NCBI RefSeq assembly: GCF_000024365.1
Contig: NC_013235.1
Location: forward strand, 2,728,001-2,792,000
Source: Nakamurella multipartita DSM 44233
Lineage (GTDB): Bacteria; Actinomycetota; Actinomycetes; Mycobacteriales; Nakamurellaceae
Direction of reading: 5' to 3'
Length of the DNA: 64,000 bases
Positions 44,772 to 54,546 of the stretch are shown here, piece by piece. Numbering within the stretch: position 1 is the first letter of the stretch; every line of letters starts with the position of its first letter. A program made the translations under genes and the position numbers. Below the pieces are notes generated by a model that saw nothing but the letters and a program-made list of their open reading frames with translations, searched no databases and was not told where the DNA came from.

Positions 44772-46625
44772 TCAAGTAGCGGTGTCGGCGAGTCGCTGAA
44801 GGAGTCCGTCGTAGACCTTCTGACGGCCGCTTTGACCCTTGCGGGCGGCGTCGTCACGTTGAGCCTGCAGGGTGGGTCGGAATTCGATGGTGGTGACGAA
44901 GAAGGTGCAGGACTCGCAGATCGTTTCGTAGTGGCATTCGAGTTCGGCGGGTCGGGTGCAGAAGCCGTTGCCGAGCATGCGTTTGCTGTGTTCGGCGCGG
45001 AGTTTGCGCATCGGGGCTGGTTCGTCCGCGGCGGGTAGCATTGCGGGTTGCTGCTGTTGGTAGAGAGCTTGGACCTTCTCGGTGACGGTGAAGTACTGGT
45101 CGGCGACGGTGCGGTCGGCGATGCGCGCGTAGACCAGGGTCATGCTCATCGTCTTGTGGCCCAGCAGCGCGGCGATCGCTTCGAGGCTCATGCCGCGGTT
45201 GATTGCCTGGGTGGCTAGCGTGTGCCGGAGTTGGTGTGGGTGCACGTGACCGATACCGGCTGCGGTGGCGGCTGTTTGAACGGCGTGGTCGACTCGGGTG
45301 GGTGGGATCGGCCGGCCCCGGTCGGTAAACAGCAGGTGGCTGTTTTGCCAGTCGGGTCGCTGTTCGAGCCAGTTGTCGATCATGGTTTTCAGTTGCGGGT
45401 GGAGAGGAACGTAGCGGTCGTTGTGGAGTTTGCCGACAGGGATCCGCAGCCAGTAGGCGGAGCCGATCTGCACAACGGCGTCGGTGGTCAGACCGAGTAG
45501 CTCACCCTTGCGCATGCCGGTGCGGGCCAAGATCTCGATGGCGAGCCGACCGAACGGGTCGGGCAGCTCCCGTGCCGCGGCCATGAACTTGGCGGTAGCA
45601 GCGTCGTCGAGGAACCGGGGCAGCGGCTTGTCTTTGGCCGGCCGGTCGGAGGAGAAGACCGGTGGCCGAAGGGGTGCGTCGGGGTAGCCCCATTCGATGA
45701 TCCGGCGGAAGAACGCGCCGAGGTGACACATCCGCATCCCGATGGTCGTTTTGCTGATTGTGCTGTTCTTGCGGTAGCCGCCACGCCCGGCCAGCCAGGT
45801 CCCGTAGGCCTCGATCTGCGGCCGGCCGATGTCGGCGACCGTCGTGACGCTGCTGGTGGAGATCAGGTGCCCGGCGATCTGCCGCAGGGTGATCTCGATG
45901 CTGGCGACCGATGAAGCGCGCAGGCTGACCCGCAGCTGGTCCAGGTAGCGGTGCATGGTGGCGGCCATCATCGGGGCGGCGGCGGTGATCTGGTCCCAGC
46001 TGGTCTCCGGCACCGACCGGGCAGCCCATGACTTGCGTGTCGTGGGTCGGGGCGCTTGGCCCCGGTGGAACATCACGGCGTCCAGGCCGAACAGGGGGGT
46101 CGCCAGTGTTGTCGGGATCGTGCCGCCGTGTTTGGCGACGACCGCGGCCCAGAACGCGGCCCGCCCGGCCACGTAGTTGTCGCTGCTCAGTTCGTCCGGG
46201 CGGCTGCCGGTGATGACGCAGATCTGGGCGAGCTTGGACCACATCTTGTCGATCTCCAACCGATTGAAACTCAACGACGCGGCCTGGCGCCGGAATTGGT
46301 TAGCCTGCTCCGGATCTCGGTTCGCGACGTGATGGCCCCACCTCGACGTCACGGCTGCGACGTACTCGGCCTCGACCGGGACCCGGTCGTGCACGACAGC
46401 GAAGTGCGCGAAGGCTCGCGCCTGGTCTCCGGCGGCGAGCCGTTCGGGCACCGAGCAGGCCCGCCAACCGCTCACGTCACCGAACTCGGTGACGAACCGC
46501 CCGATGCTCCGCGACCGGGACAGTCGTGCCGGCTGGGTGCCAGCGTCGGCCAGGTAGGCCGCCCGAGCCTGGCCGATCCCGGGTTCCTCGGCCCGGGCCG
46601 CGGTCGATTCGGCGGTCCCGCTCAT
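44772..46625 (-). CDS. tnpB: Tyrosine recombinase, Tn554 TnpB-like
   Basis: 617 residues. N-terminal SAM-like region, then a C-terminal tyrosine recombinase domain: Arg in RTGMRKGELLGL, HPHQLRHTLATQAINRG (His-x2-Arg), LLGHKTMSMTLVYARI (His and Tyr nucleophile). The last ~80 residues include a Cys-rich block (GNGFCTRPAELECHYETICE SC...) typical of Tn554 TnpB. The stop lies 17 bases from the left end of the element. Four-base overlap with tnpA. Confidence 0.85.
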   Translation of the reverse strand: MSGTAESTAARAEEPGIGQARAAYLADAGTQPARLSRSRSIGRFVTEFGDVSGWRACSVPERLAAGDQARAFAHFAVVHDRVPVEAEYVAAVTSRWGHHVANRDPEQANQFRRQAASLSFNRLEIDKMWSKLAQICVITGSRPDELSSDNYVAGRAAFWAAVVAKHGGTIPTTLATPLFGLDAVMFHRGQAPRPTTRKSWAARSVPETSWDQITAAAPMMAATMHRYLDQLRVSLRASSVASIEITLRQIAGHLISTSSVTTVADIGRPQIEAYGTWLAGRGGYRKNSTISKTTIGMRMCHLGAFFRRIIEWGYPDAPLRPPVFSSDRPAKDKPLPRFLDDAATAKFMAAARELPDPFGRLAIEILARTGMRKGELLGLTTDAVVQIGSAYWLRIPVGKLHNDRYVPLHPQLKTMIDNWLEQRPDWQNSHLLFTDRGRPIPPTRVDHAVQTAATAAGIGHVHPHQLRHTLATQAINRGMSLEAIAALLGHKTMSMTLVYARIADRTVADQYFTVTEKVQALYQQQQPAMLPAADEPAPMRKLRAEHSKRMLGNGFCTRPAELECHYETICESCTFFVTTIEFRPTLQAQRDDAARKGQSGRQKVYDGLLQRLADTAT

Positions 46626-47629
46626 CCTTGAGCTCCCGCGATGTCGTCGAGGATGTCCATCGCCTTTCGGTACTCGTCGACCAGCCAGTCCGGGGCCAGA
46701 TGCAGGTAGATCTTGGTGGTCTCGATCGAGACGTGCCCAGCCTGGGCCTGGATCGCCTCCAACGCCATCCCGGATTCGCGGAGCCGGGTGAAGCAGGTAT
46801 GGCGCAACTCATGGCAGGTGGCGTGGGCGAGCCCGGCCCGCCGGCGGGCGCCGGAGAGCACCTCGTCCACCCCGGCCGCGGACAGCGGCTGGCCTCGGCG
46901 TTGTCCCTTCAACACAACGAACACCTGATCGGTGTCGGTGTCTGGTCGCTCCGTGGCGTAATAGCCGGCCAGCTCGGCGAAGAACACCTTCCCGACCGGC
47001 ACGACCCGCTCGTGGCCGCCCTTGCCGGTGACGAACACTCGCCGCTCGCCCGGTTGGACGTCACGATGCCGCAGGCCCAGGACCTCGCAGCGGCGAAGGC
47101 CGCCGAGCAGCATCAGCCACACCATGGCCCGGTCCCGGGCCGTCCGCAGCGCGCTGATCAGCGCGTTCACCTCGGCCGGGCTCAGGATCCGCGGCAGCCG
47201 GCGCGGCGCCCGGATCAACGGAGCACCTCGCACAGGTGCCCGGCCCGGCCGAGCAGACAGACTGCGCGGCACCGGGTTCCGTGCCACCAACCCGCGAATG
47301 GCCAGATACTCGAACAGGCCGGAGACCGTCGCGAGACGCCGCTTGATCGTCGTCAACGCCAACCCCGACTCGCCATCGGCGAGCCGGACCACGTTGCCGT
47401 TACGGGCTGCCCGCTGCCGCTCGATGAAGCGAAGGACGTCGGCCGTGGTCACCTCCACCGGCGGCCGCCCCACGACCGTGAAGAACACCTTCAGGTCGAA
47501 CATCTGAGCCAGCAGCGTATTCGGCCGACACCGCGCCGCGACGAACCGCAGGTACTCGTCCAACAGCACCTCCCCGAGCCGCGGCACCTCCCCGGCCGGG
47601 CGCTGCAAACAGGGCACGAACTCCATCAC
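46622..47629 (-). CDS. tnpA: Tyrosine recombinase, Tn554 TnpA-like
   Basis: 335 residues with a complete recombinase catalytic set: LLGGLRRCEVLGLRH (Arg), CHELRHTCFTRLRE (His-x2-Arg), AQAGHVSIETTKIYLHL (His, Tyr). N-terminal core-binding helices start VPRLGEVLLDEYLRF. It presumably acts jointly with TnpB to excise and insert the element. ATG 47629; promoter must lie in the ~80 bases to the right end, which also contains the hairpin and palindrome. Confidence 0.85.
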   Translation of the reverse strand: MMEFVPCLQRPAGEVPRLGEVLLDEYLRFVAARCRPNTLLAQMFDLKVFFTVVGRPPVEVTTADVLRFIERQRAARNGNVVRLADGESGLALTTIKRRLATVSGLFEYLAIRGLVARNPVPRSLSARPGRAPVRGAPLIRAPRRLPRILSPAEVNALISALRTARDRAMVWLMLLGGLRRCEVLGLRHRDVQPGERRVFVTGKGGHERVVPVGKVFFAELAGYYATERPDTDTDQVFVVLKGQRRGQPLSAAGVDEVLSGARRRAGLAHATCHELRHTCFTRLRESGMALEAIQAQAGHVSIETTKIYLHLAPDWLVDEYRKAMDILDDIAGAQG

Positions 47630-47711
47630 GGGACCTCCTCGCCCGGCCCCAACCCGGGGCCGGGCACCAAGGCTGACACCCGACGTGTCAGATCACCCGC
47701 ATATCAAGCCG

Positions 47712-47750
47712 TTTTTTGCAGCGGCGGAGCTCGACCGCCGACTCAAGTGA
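47712..47750 (+). pseudogene. IS3 orfA, 3' remainder
   Basis: Last 12 codons (FFAAAELDRRLK) and stop of the split orfA, continuing from 44754. TGA overlaps the orfB GTG. Confidence 0.8.
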
Positions 47751-48685
47751 TCTGCGCCTACATCGACGCGCACAAGCATCGGTTCGGGGTCGAGCCGATC
47801 TGCCGGGTGCTGTCCGAGCACGCCATGCCGATCGCCCCGAGCAGCTACTACGCGCACCGCCGCCGGCCGGTCAGCCCGGCGCTGCGGGCCGAGGCGGAGC
47901 TGGTCAACACCGTCATCGACCTGCACCGCGAGCACCACGGCGTGTACGGGGTGCGCAAGATGTGGCACCTGATGACCCAGGAAGGGCACCAGGTCGGCCG
48001 GGACCAGATCGCCCGGCTGATGAGCATCGCCGGCCTACAGGGCGTGCGCCGCGGCGATCACACAACCACGACGACCCGGCGCCGCACGACCGATGACCGG
48101 CCGCGACCGGCGGACCTGATCAACCGGGACTGGGCGGCGCCGACCCGGCCGGACCAGTGGTGGGTCGCGGATTTCACCTACGTGTGGACCCCGGCCGGGT
48201 TCTGCTACGTCTCGTTCGTGGTGGACGTGTACTCCCGTCGGATACTGGGCTGGCGGGTCGCCTCGTCGATGACGACCGCGCTGGTCACCGCGGCCTTGGA
48301 GCAGTCCCTGTTCACCCGGCGCCGCACCGATACCCGTTTCACGGCAACCGGTCTGGTGCATCATTCGGATGCCGGGTCGCAGTACACATCGATCGCCTAC
48401 ACCACCGCGCTGGTCGAGGCCGGGATCGCGCCCTCGATCGGTTCGGTGGGCGACGCCCTGGACAACGCGCTCATGGAGTCGACCATCGGCCTGTACAAGA
48501 CCGAGCTGATCGACCGGTACCGGCGCTCTTGGGCCGGCCCGCAGCAGGTCGAGACCGCGACCGCCGGCTGGGTGCACTGGTTCAACACCCGCCGACTGCA
48601 CTCCTCGATCGACTACCGGCCACCCGTCACCTACGAGCAGCTGTACCGTCAGCAGACCAGCGCCCCGACCGGGGAGGCTGCGTAA
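47747..48685 (+). CDS. IS3 orfB transposase (rve integrase domain)
   Basis: 312 residues beginning at a GTG that overlaps the orfA stop. HTH_21-like region (HRFGVEPICRVLSEHAMPIA, SSYYAHR), then the rve core: WWVADFTYVWTPAGFCYVSF (Asp), GLVHHSDAGSQYTSIAYTTA (Asp), DNALMESTIGLYKTELI (Glu). Intact, but the separated orfA suggests the element cannot move on its own unless OrfB is made independently. Confidence 0.88.
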   Translation: MICAYIDAHKHRFGVEPICRVLSEHAMPIAPSSYYAHRRRPVSPALRAEAELVNTVIDLHREHHGVYGVRKMWHLMTQEGHQVGRDQIARLMSIAGLQGVRRGDHTTTTTRRRTTDDRPRPADLINRDWAAPTRPDQWWVADFTYVWTPAGFCYVSFVVDVYSRRILGWRVASSMTTALVTAALEQSLFTRRRTDTRFTATGLVHHSDAGSQYTSIAYTTALVEAGIAPSIGSVGDALDNALMESTIGLYKTELIDRYRRSWAGPQQVETATAGWVHWFNTRRLHSSIDYRPPVTYEQLYRQQTSAPTGEAA

Positions 48686-48810
48686 CCCGAGCCTCCAGCA
48701 AATCCAGGGCGATTCATCGCGCAGGTGAGTCCTGGTCACCAAGCGGCCAACACATGTCGCTCGCCCGGTGGCGCGCGGCTCCGTCGTCGAGCTCGCCAAT
48801 GGTTAGCCGT

Positions 48811-49092
48811 TCAGTACCCGAGATCGAGCCGGCCGTCGTCCTCGTGCACCCAGATTGGGTTCTTCCTCCAGGCCAGTTGCTTGAGTGTAATCAGGTACCA
48901 GGTGCCAGCTCTGTCGGGCTCGTTCGACGAGGCGGTCTCAGCGTCGACGTCGCGGTGGCCGATCGCGTGCACCCGACACTTCACGTCGAAGTCGCTGCCC
49001 ACAGGCTCGCGGCCGTCCTGGATGTGGACCCGGTAGGTGCCCCGCAGGTTAGTCGTGCACGACACCATCACGAAGGCCGGATCGTTGTCCAT
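48811..49092 (-). CDS. Hypothetical protein
   Basis: 93 residues starting at ATG 49092 (MDNDPAFVMVSCTTNLRGTY). Mixed beta-strand character (RVHIQDGREPVGSDFDVKCR) with no membrane helix. The sequence looks like real protein with normal host composition. It lies between the IS3 right end and a gene remnant. Function unknown. Confidence 0.5.
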   Translation of the reverse strand: MDNDPAFVMVSCTTNLRGTYRVHIQDGREPVGSDFDVKCRVHAIGHRDVDAETASSNEPDRAGTWYLITLKQLAWRKNPIWVHEDDGRLDLGY

Positions 49093-49249
49093 GCACCCAC
49101 CCTATAGAGGACGTGAATCGGTCACACGGGCCGATCGCAGCGCCCAGGGAGCCTGGTCGTGTCAACTCGGTTCTTGAGAGTCGATGGGGCTCCGGGCCTC
49201 CGACCTGCGGCGGCGTGTCGGGTGCCCGCGACCGCCGCCGGTCGGGTGA

Positions 49250-49480
49250 TCGACTGCGGGCGCCGACCCGGCTTGGGCGCAGGAACGGTTGGCCCAGGTG
49301 TACGACGTCGCGGCGGCGGCGAAACGGCTTGGTGTTCGTGTGGTATGGGCCTGATCCGGCGGGCCAGCGGCGTACGCGCAGCAGGTCACCGCGGATTTCA
49401 GCTCAACCTACCTCGGGATCAGCGCTCCGGCCGCGCATGAAGGGCATGTCGCCGCGACCGTCGCGGTCGAGCGACCGGAG
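49250..49480 (+). pseudogene. Gene remnant with an internal stop, upstream of whiB
   Basis: One frame reads STAGADPAWAQERLAQVYDV then AAAAKRLGVRVVWA, meets TGA at 49352, and continues in the same frame with AYAQQVTADFSSTYLGISAP and HVAATVAVERPEV. Host-like composition and continuous protein character on both sides of one stop suggest a decayed or error-interrupted small gene. No family recognised. Confidence 0.35.
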
Positions 49481-49490
49481 GTGACGAGGG

Positions 49491-49811
49491 ATGGCGACCT
49501 ACGACATCCGACCCGTCGACGCGGTGATGCCTCGGAACCCGGCGTTCGACGAGCGGGCCGCCTGCCGCGGGTTGGACACCGAACTGTGGTTCTCGCCGAA
49601 TGCGGTGGCACGCGAGTTCGCCGTGGAGACCTGCGCGGAATGCCCGATCCGGAGCATGTGCCAGGAATGGGGGATCGCGTCGAGGCAGACGGGAATCTGG
49701 GGCGGTGCACTGCTGGACCGGGGCCGTCCCGAGGGGGCCACGCGTGGCTGGCGGAACCCATATCCGACCCGTCCGGCGGGCCCTCGGCGCCGTCGTCCCG
49801 TGCCCGCGTGA
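49491..49811 (+). CDS. WhiB-family Fe-S transcriptional regulator
   Basis: 106 residues. Cysteine ligands of the Fe-S cluster: RAACRGL, then VETCAECPIRSMCQEWG (C-x2-C-x5-C), followed by the GIWGG turn typical of WhiB proteins and a basic C-terminal tail (RRRRP). A GGAGG site precedes ATG 49491. WhiB proteins are actinobacterial redox-responsive DNA-binding factors; phages and mobile elements often carry short versions like this one. Confidence 0.85.
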   Translation: MATYDIRPVDAVMPRNPAFDERAACRGLDTELWFSPNAVAREFAVETCAECPIRSMCQEWGIASRQTGIWGGALLDRGRPEGATRGWRNPYPTRPAGPRRRRPVPA

Positions 49812-50145
49812 GCGCGGCCGGCCATTGGCTGCCAACCGGCCAGCATCGCGAGTACCCAAGCGCCATCCTGGTCCTCTCTGGCCAGGTGACGCGCGTGACT
49901 GGATCCGGCGAATCGACGAGGGGAAGCCGATCCTTGCCCGGCCATGCCACCCGGCCGATCCGCAGGACGGTGTTCTCCTGGCTCGGCTGCGGTATTGGTC
50001 GGGCTGCGGTGGCCGCAGGCCGTGCCGACCCTCAGCGAACTTCGCCGCCCGCGTCTGGTTCGCCGTCGAGGCCTGGACACCCCGTGAATCCTCGCAGGCA
50101 GGCGTGCGACTCGGGACGGGTCCGATGAAGCGGCTCACTTGACGA
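49812..50145. other. Unassigned region
   Basis: 334 bases. Frames on both strands stay open but none has a motif or convincing start. A plus-strand stretch (DWIRRIDEGKPILARPCHPA) has some protein character. I cannot support a gene. Confidence 0.3.
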
Positions 50146-50586
50146 TCAGGACGGGTCCCGCTCGACCACGGGATACGAACGGGCCTCCTCAGCGATCTCG
50201 CCACGCATCTGCCCCTGTCGGATGTTCGTCCCTGATGCTTGGAGCAGCATCCGCGCCGGCACGAGATGTTCCTGGTGCAGGTAGTCGCCGTGCTGGATCT
50301 TCACCTGGTACCGGACGGCGCCGAGCCAACCGACGCTCGACAACACCCAGGCGTCCAACATTCCGACGACCTGGACGGACAGTTCGGCCAGCACGGTGAC
50401 GTTCGGCCTGCGGAAGTGCGGTGGCCGACCGTACAGGGCACCCAGGTCGATCAGGACCATTCGAGGCGGCTGAACCGGCCTGATGATCTCGGTCGTCGCC
50501 GGCGTGCCTGACCAGCGGGAGGGCTGGGCAGGATTCAGCACTGATCGATCATACGTTCGATGGTGCCTGCTGCCTGGTCTGGTCAA
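50146..50586 (-). CDS. Hypothetical protein
   Basis: Up to 146 residues. The region from VLNPAQPSRWSGTPATTEII onward has steady protein character, with a hydrophobic middle (NVTVLAELSVQVVGMLDAWV) and a charged C-terminus (EIAEEARSYPVVERDPS). The N-terminal part may not be translated; an internal GTG at about 50541 would give ~130 residues. No recognised family. Confidence 0.4.
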   Translation of the reverse strand: MTRPGSRHHRTYDRSVLNPAQPSRWSGTPATTEIIRPVQPPRMVLIDLGALYGRPPHFRRPNVTVLAELSVQVVGMLDAWVLSSVGWLGAVRYQVKIQHGDYLHQEHLVPARMLLQASGTNIRQGQMRGEIAEEARSYPVVERDPS

Positions 50587-50653
50587 CGGCCAAGCTCGAG
50601 GCGTCGAGTCCTGGTCCGAGCACTTCCGGATCGCGGCCCCCCAAGTCGTCGGC

Positions 50654-51337
50654 TCAGTTCTTGGTGTAGCCGGCGTCCCGGAGTGCGCGTTCTGCCTGAC
50701 GTTGCGTCTTGCCGCGGGTCAGGAAGTCCGCGTCCTGACCGTCGCGGATCCGGTTGACGGTCTCCGTCAGGTCGGCCAACTGCTGCGAGACCCGGTCCAG
50801 CTTTCCGAATCCGTGGACGGCCGGGTCGAGCCACACCCAGTCGGGATAGAGGCTGCGACCGTAGTGGTAGCAGACGTTGTTCCAGGTCAGGTCGCGGCCT
50901 GCCCAGGAAATTCCGGATGGTTCCGCCCGCACTCGCTCGAATTCCTCGTCGGCGAGTTTGGAATCCCCAGCCTGGCGGACAGCTCGCATGGCTCGGACGA
51001 TCGATCTGACTTGCCCTGCTGGCATCGGCGCCGGAGGGAAATGGGCTTCCGCTTCGACGGCTGCTTGATGGTGACCGGTGTCCCATTCGGCACATGCCTG
51101 CTTCGACTCGGAGCTGAAGGCGCGCTCTTGGGGTCTGGTTCCAGGATGGGCCTTCTCGATCCGATCCTTGACGAGTCGCTGCCGGACCGCTGCATGCGAC
51201 CGTTGAACCTGCGAGAGGACAGAGTCCGGAATCGGGCAACGACGCCAGAACGCGACGAGCTGCTCGGCATTGATCGGTTCCGGGGGGTAGGAGTAGCTGC
51301 CATCAGCGTTGTATTCGTCCCACTCCGTTTCCGGCAT
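50654..51337 (-). CDS. Hypothetical protein
   Basis: 227 residues from ATG 51337 (MPETEWDEYNADGSYSYPPE). Acidic, Trp/Tyr-rich N-terminus, a helical middle (AHFPPAPMPAGQVRSIVRAM), and a region LTWNNVCYHYGRSLYPDWVW before a coiled-coil-like LDRVSQQLADLTETVNRIRD near residue 190. It ends just left of the IS21 element. No family recognised. Lower GC than the core genome in places. Confidence 0.55.
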   Translation of the reverse strand: MPETEWDEYNADGSYSYPPEPINAEQLVAFWRRCPIPDSVLSQVQRSHAAVRQRLVKDRIEKAHPGTRPQERAFSSESKQACAEWDTGHHQAAVEAEAHFPPAPMPAGQVRSIVRAMRAVRQAGDSKLADEEFERVRAEPSGISWAGRDLTWNNVCYHYGRSLYPDWVWLDPAVHGFGKLDRVSQQLADLTETVNRIRDGQDADFLTRGKTQRQAERALRDAGYTKN

Positions 51338-51580
51338 GCACCCATCATGAGCGTCGTCGCCGAGGGTGGCACGCGTGGTTGTGTCAGGTTTGAGTGGCCC
51401 CGCCGGAGCAGGGAATCGCAGGTTTGAGTGGCCCCACCTGCGACTCTCCGGGCAGGTTCTGTCAGGTTTGGGTGGCCCCACCTGATCGTCGTCGGAGGCG
51501 ACGACGTCAGGAGGAGACGTGAGGTCCAAGGTCATGCTGTTCGAACAGATTGAATCCCCCCGGCGTGTCCGGAGGCTGTC

Positions 51581-52560
51581 TCAAACGGTGAGTCCGGCGG
51601 TTTGCTGGGCTCGGTGGTGAGCGTAGAACGCGTCCTCGAGTTCGGCTGGTGGGATGTCGCCGCAGTACTCGTGCAGGCGTCGGTGGTTGTACCAGTCGAT
51701 CCATTCGGCGGTGGCGAATTCGACGGAGTCGATGCTGCGCCAGGGGCCGCGGTGACGGATCACTTCGGCCTTGTACAGGCCGTTGATTGTTTCGGCCAGG
51801 GCGTTGTCGTAGGAGTCGCCGACGCTGCCGACCGATGCTGCGATGCCGACCTCGGCGAGGCGTTCGGAGTACCGGATGGATGTGTACTGGGACCCGCGGT
51901 CGCTGTGCGCCACGACGTGTTCCACAGTCCGGTCGGCCCGTTGACGGGTCCAGATGGCCTGCTCCAACGCGTCCAGGACGAGCTGTGTGGTCATCGTGGT
52001 CGCGACCCGCCAGCCCAGGATGCGGCGGGCGTAGGCATCGGTCACCAACGCCACGTACACCCATCCCGACCAGGTACTCACGTAGGTGATGTCGGCCACC
52101 CACAAACGATCCGGCACGAGCGCGCCGAACCGTCGTTGCACCAGGTCAGCGGGCCGCTGCGCACCCGGATCGGCGACCGTCGTCCGCTTGATCTTGCCCC
52201 GGCGGACACCGACCAGGCCGGCGGAGCGCATCAGCCGTTCCACGGTGCACCGGGCCACCGAGACGCCTTCCCGGTTCAGCTGCAGCCACACCTTCCGGGC
52301 ACCATAGGTGCCGTGGTTGTTCTCTGTGTGGACCCGGCGGATCTGCTCGAGCAGGGCCGCATCCCGCACCGCGGCCGGCCGCGTCTGGGCGGGCCGGGCG
52401 GCGTGCTCGTAGTAGGTGGACGGGGCGATCCGCAGACCCAGGTGCTCGGACAGGACCTTGCAGATCGGCTCGACTCCCCACCGCAGACCGCCGGCCTCCC
52501 GGCGGCCTGCGTGGCGGCGGATGAACTCCGCGATCAGTGGGAAGGCCGGTCGAGCTCGGC
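51581..52560 (-). CDS. IS3 orfB transposase
   Basis: The frame opens upstream (to 52705) but coding resemblance to OrfB begins near FPLIAEFIRRHAG. HTH_21-like WGVEPICKVLSEHLGLRIAP, then integrase core WVADITYVSTWSGWVYVAL (Asp), VAHSDRGSQYTSIRYSERL (Asp) and DNALAETINGLYKAEVI (Glu). Produced presumably by the usual IS3 frameshift from orfA. Intact. Confidence 0.85.
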
Positions 52561-52860
52561 CGCGAAGAAAGCCGAAGCTGCCTTCAGAATGGCGTTGGCG
52601 CGCTTGAGTTCTGCGTTCTCCCGACGCAGCCGGCGCAGCTCGGCCGACTCCTCCGAGGAGGTGCCGACCCGGGTCCCGGTGTCGACCTCGGCCTGCCGCA
52701 CCCACTTACGGACCGTCTCGGCAGTACCGACGCCGAGCAGCTCAGCCACGCGGCTCATCGCCGCCCATTCGGACTCGTGCTCACCCGCGATCTCCGCGAC
52801 CATCCGTACAGCCCGCTGCTTCAGCTCCAGCGGGTACCGCCTCGTTGAATCTCCCGGCAT
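52534..52860 (-). CDS. IS3 orfA
   Basis: 108 residues. HTH: RRYPLELKQRAVRMVAEIAG, AELLGVGTAETVRKWVRQAE, followed by a leucine zipper ELRRLRRENAELKRANAILK and ASAFFAAELDRPSH. Stop at 52534. Overlaps orfB in another frame, as usual for the family. Confidence 0.88.
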   Translation of the reverse strand: MPGDSTRRYPLELKQRAVRMVAEIAGEHESEWAAMSRVAELLGVGTAETVRKWVRQAEVDTGTRVGTSSEESAELRRLRRENAELKRANAILKAASAFFAAELDRPSH

Positions 52861-54546
52861 GACTCCAACCTTCCCAAGCTCTGGAGTCTCCGGACACGCC
52901 GGGGGGATTCAGATCCGGCGGGATTCCCGGGTGGAGGGCTTGTCGGTGCGGGCGTTGGCCAAGCGCCACCATGTGCACCGTCGAACGGTGCGGCAAGCGT
53001 TGGCGTCGGCGGCGCCGCCGGAGCCGGCCCGGCGCAGGTGGCAGTCCCGCAAGATCGACCCGTTCGTGACCGCGATCGACGCAATGTTGCGGTCGGATCT
53101 GACGGCCCCGCGCAAGCAGCGACACACCACGGTGCGGATCCTGGACCGGTTGGTCGAGGAGCATCAGGCGACCGGGTTGTCGTATTCGACGCTGCGGGCC
53201 TATGTCGCCCAGCGGCGGCGGGAGATCTGGGCTGAGGCGGGCCGGCCGTTGGCGGAGGTGTTCGTCCCGCAGACGCATCAGCCGGCCGCCGAGGGTGAGG
53301 TCGACTTCGCCGAACTGTGGGTGGATCTGCCCGCCGGTCGGACGAAGTGCTACCTGTTCACGATGTGGTTGTGCTTCTCGGGTCGGTCGGTGCATCGGGT
53401 GTTCCCGACTCAGTCGCAGGAGGCGTTCCTCGAGGGTCATATCGCCGCGTTCACCGAGCTGGGTGGTGTTCCAACGGTGCACGTGAAGTACGACAACCTC
53501 AAGTCCGCGGTCTCGGCCGTGCTGTTCGGCACCGACCGGCGGCGGACCGAGAACGAGCGGTGGGTGCTGTTCCGTTCGCACTACCAATTCGATGGGTTCT
53601 ATTGCCTGCCCGGCGTCCACGGAGCCCACGAAAAGGGCGGTGTGGAGGGCGAAGGCGGCCGGTTCCGGCGCAACCATCTGGTCCCGGTGCCGAAGGTGAA
53701 ATCGTTGGCCGAGCTGAATGTTCGGCTGGCCAAGGCGGACCGGGCCGATGACCACCGGCGGATCAACGGCCGGGTGCGCACCGTGGGCGAGATGTTCGCC
53801 ATCGAGCAGCCCCTGCTCCGGCCGTTGCCGACCGAGGTGTTCGAACCGGGCCTGTCGTTGAACCCGCGGGTCGACCGGCACGCCCGGATCATGGTGCGTA
53901 ACTGTCAGTACTCGGTGCCAGCCAAGTTCATCGGACGCCGGGTCCGGGTCCACCTCCGGGCGGGTGAGGTGATCGTGTTGGATGGCCGGACCGTCATCGC
54001 CACCCACGAGCGGTCGGGCCGTAAGGGCGCCCAGGTGTTGGACCTGGATCACTACCTGGAGGTGCTCAAGTACAAACCCGGCGCCCTGCCCGGGGCGACC
54101 GCCCTGGTCCAGGCTCGCGCCTGCGGGGCGTTCACCAGTGCGCACGAGGCGTTCTGGGCGGCGGCCCGCAAGGCTCACGGCGACGCCGCCGGCACCCGGG
54201 AACTGATCGACGTGCTGCTGCTGCATCGGCACATGCCGGCGGTCGACGTCGTCGCCGGGTTGACCGCCGCCCTGCGAGTCGGCGCGACCCAGGCCGATGT
54301 GGTGGCCGTGGAAGCCCGCAAACAGCAGCGTGGGGCCACGCAACCCGAGCATCCCGTCGGTCAGGACGACAGTGCCGGGCAGCGGGTGGTCAGTCTGACC
54401 GAGCGGCGGCTGTCCGACCCGACCGCGGTGATCGCCGGGCTGCCGCCGGATTCCCGGCCGTTGCCGTCGGTCGACCGTTACGACGAGCTGCTCACCCGCC
54501 GCAAGACCGCGCCGCCGGCGGCGGACCTGTCGAAAGGCAACGTGTC

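Larger units (their letters stand above)
44755..47711. mobile_element. Two-gene Tn554-like element inside IS3 orfA
   Basis: About 2.95 kb carrying only two overlapping tyrosine recombinase genes. Both ends share GGGTGATC in inverted orientation (44759-44766; 47691-47698 in complement). The right end adds a perfect palindrome TGACAC/GTGTCA (47674-47690) and a 10-base-arm hairpin at 47641-47665. No third gene comparable to Tn554 tnpC is present. No clear target duplication, as expected for Tn554-type insertion. Confidence 0.75.
44415..48716. mobile_element. IS3-family element interrupted by a Tn554-like element
   Basis: Imperfect terminal inverted repeats start at 44415 and 48716, sharing CCTGGAT, TGCTG and AGGCTC blocks. 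The flanking triplet TCG at 44412-44414 and 48717-48719 is a 3-base target duplication, usual for IS3. orfA and orfB are separated by a nested insertion of about 2.96 kb (44755-47711); without it the element is about 1.35 kb. Confidence 0.85.
51551..52911. mobile_element. IS3-family element inserted in istA
   Basis: 1361 bases with perfect 24-base terminal inverted repeats starting TGAATCCCCCCGGCGTGTCC at 51551 and in complement at 52911. The triplet GAT at 51548-51550 and 52912-52914 is the target duplication. Carries orfA and orfB on the minus strand. Confidence 0.95.

Noticed and set aside
44755..47711. RIT element (recombinases in trio)
   Set aside because: Only two recombinase genes are present, and their sizes and the Cys-rich TnpB tail fit Tn554 better.
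48157..49107. 316-residue plus-strand frame
   Set aside because: Its first half is an out-of-frame shadow of the IS3 orfB and the rest covers a minus-strand gene.
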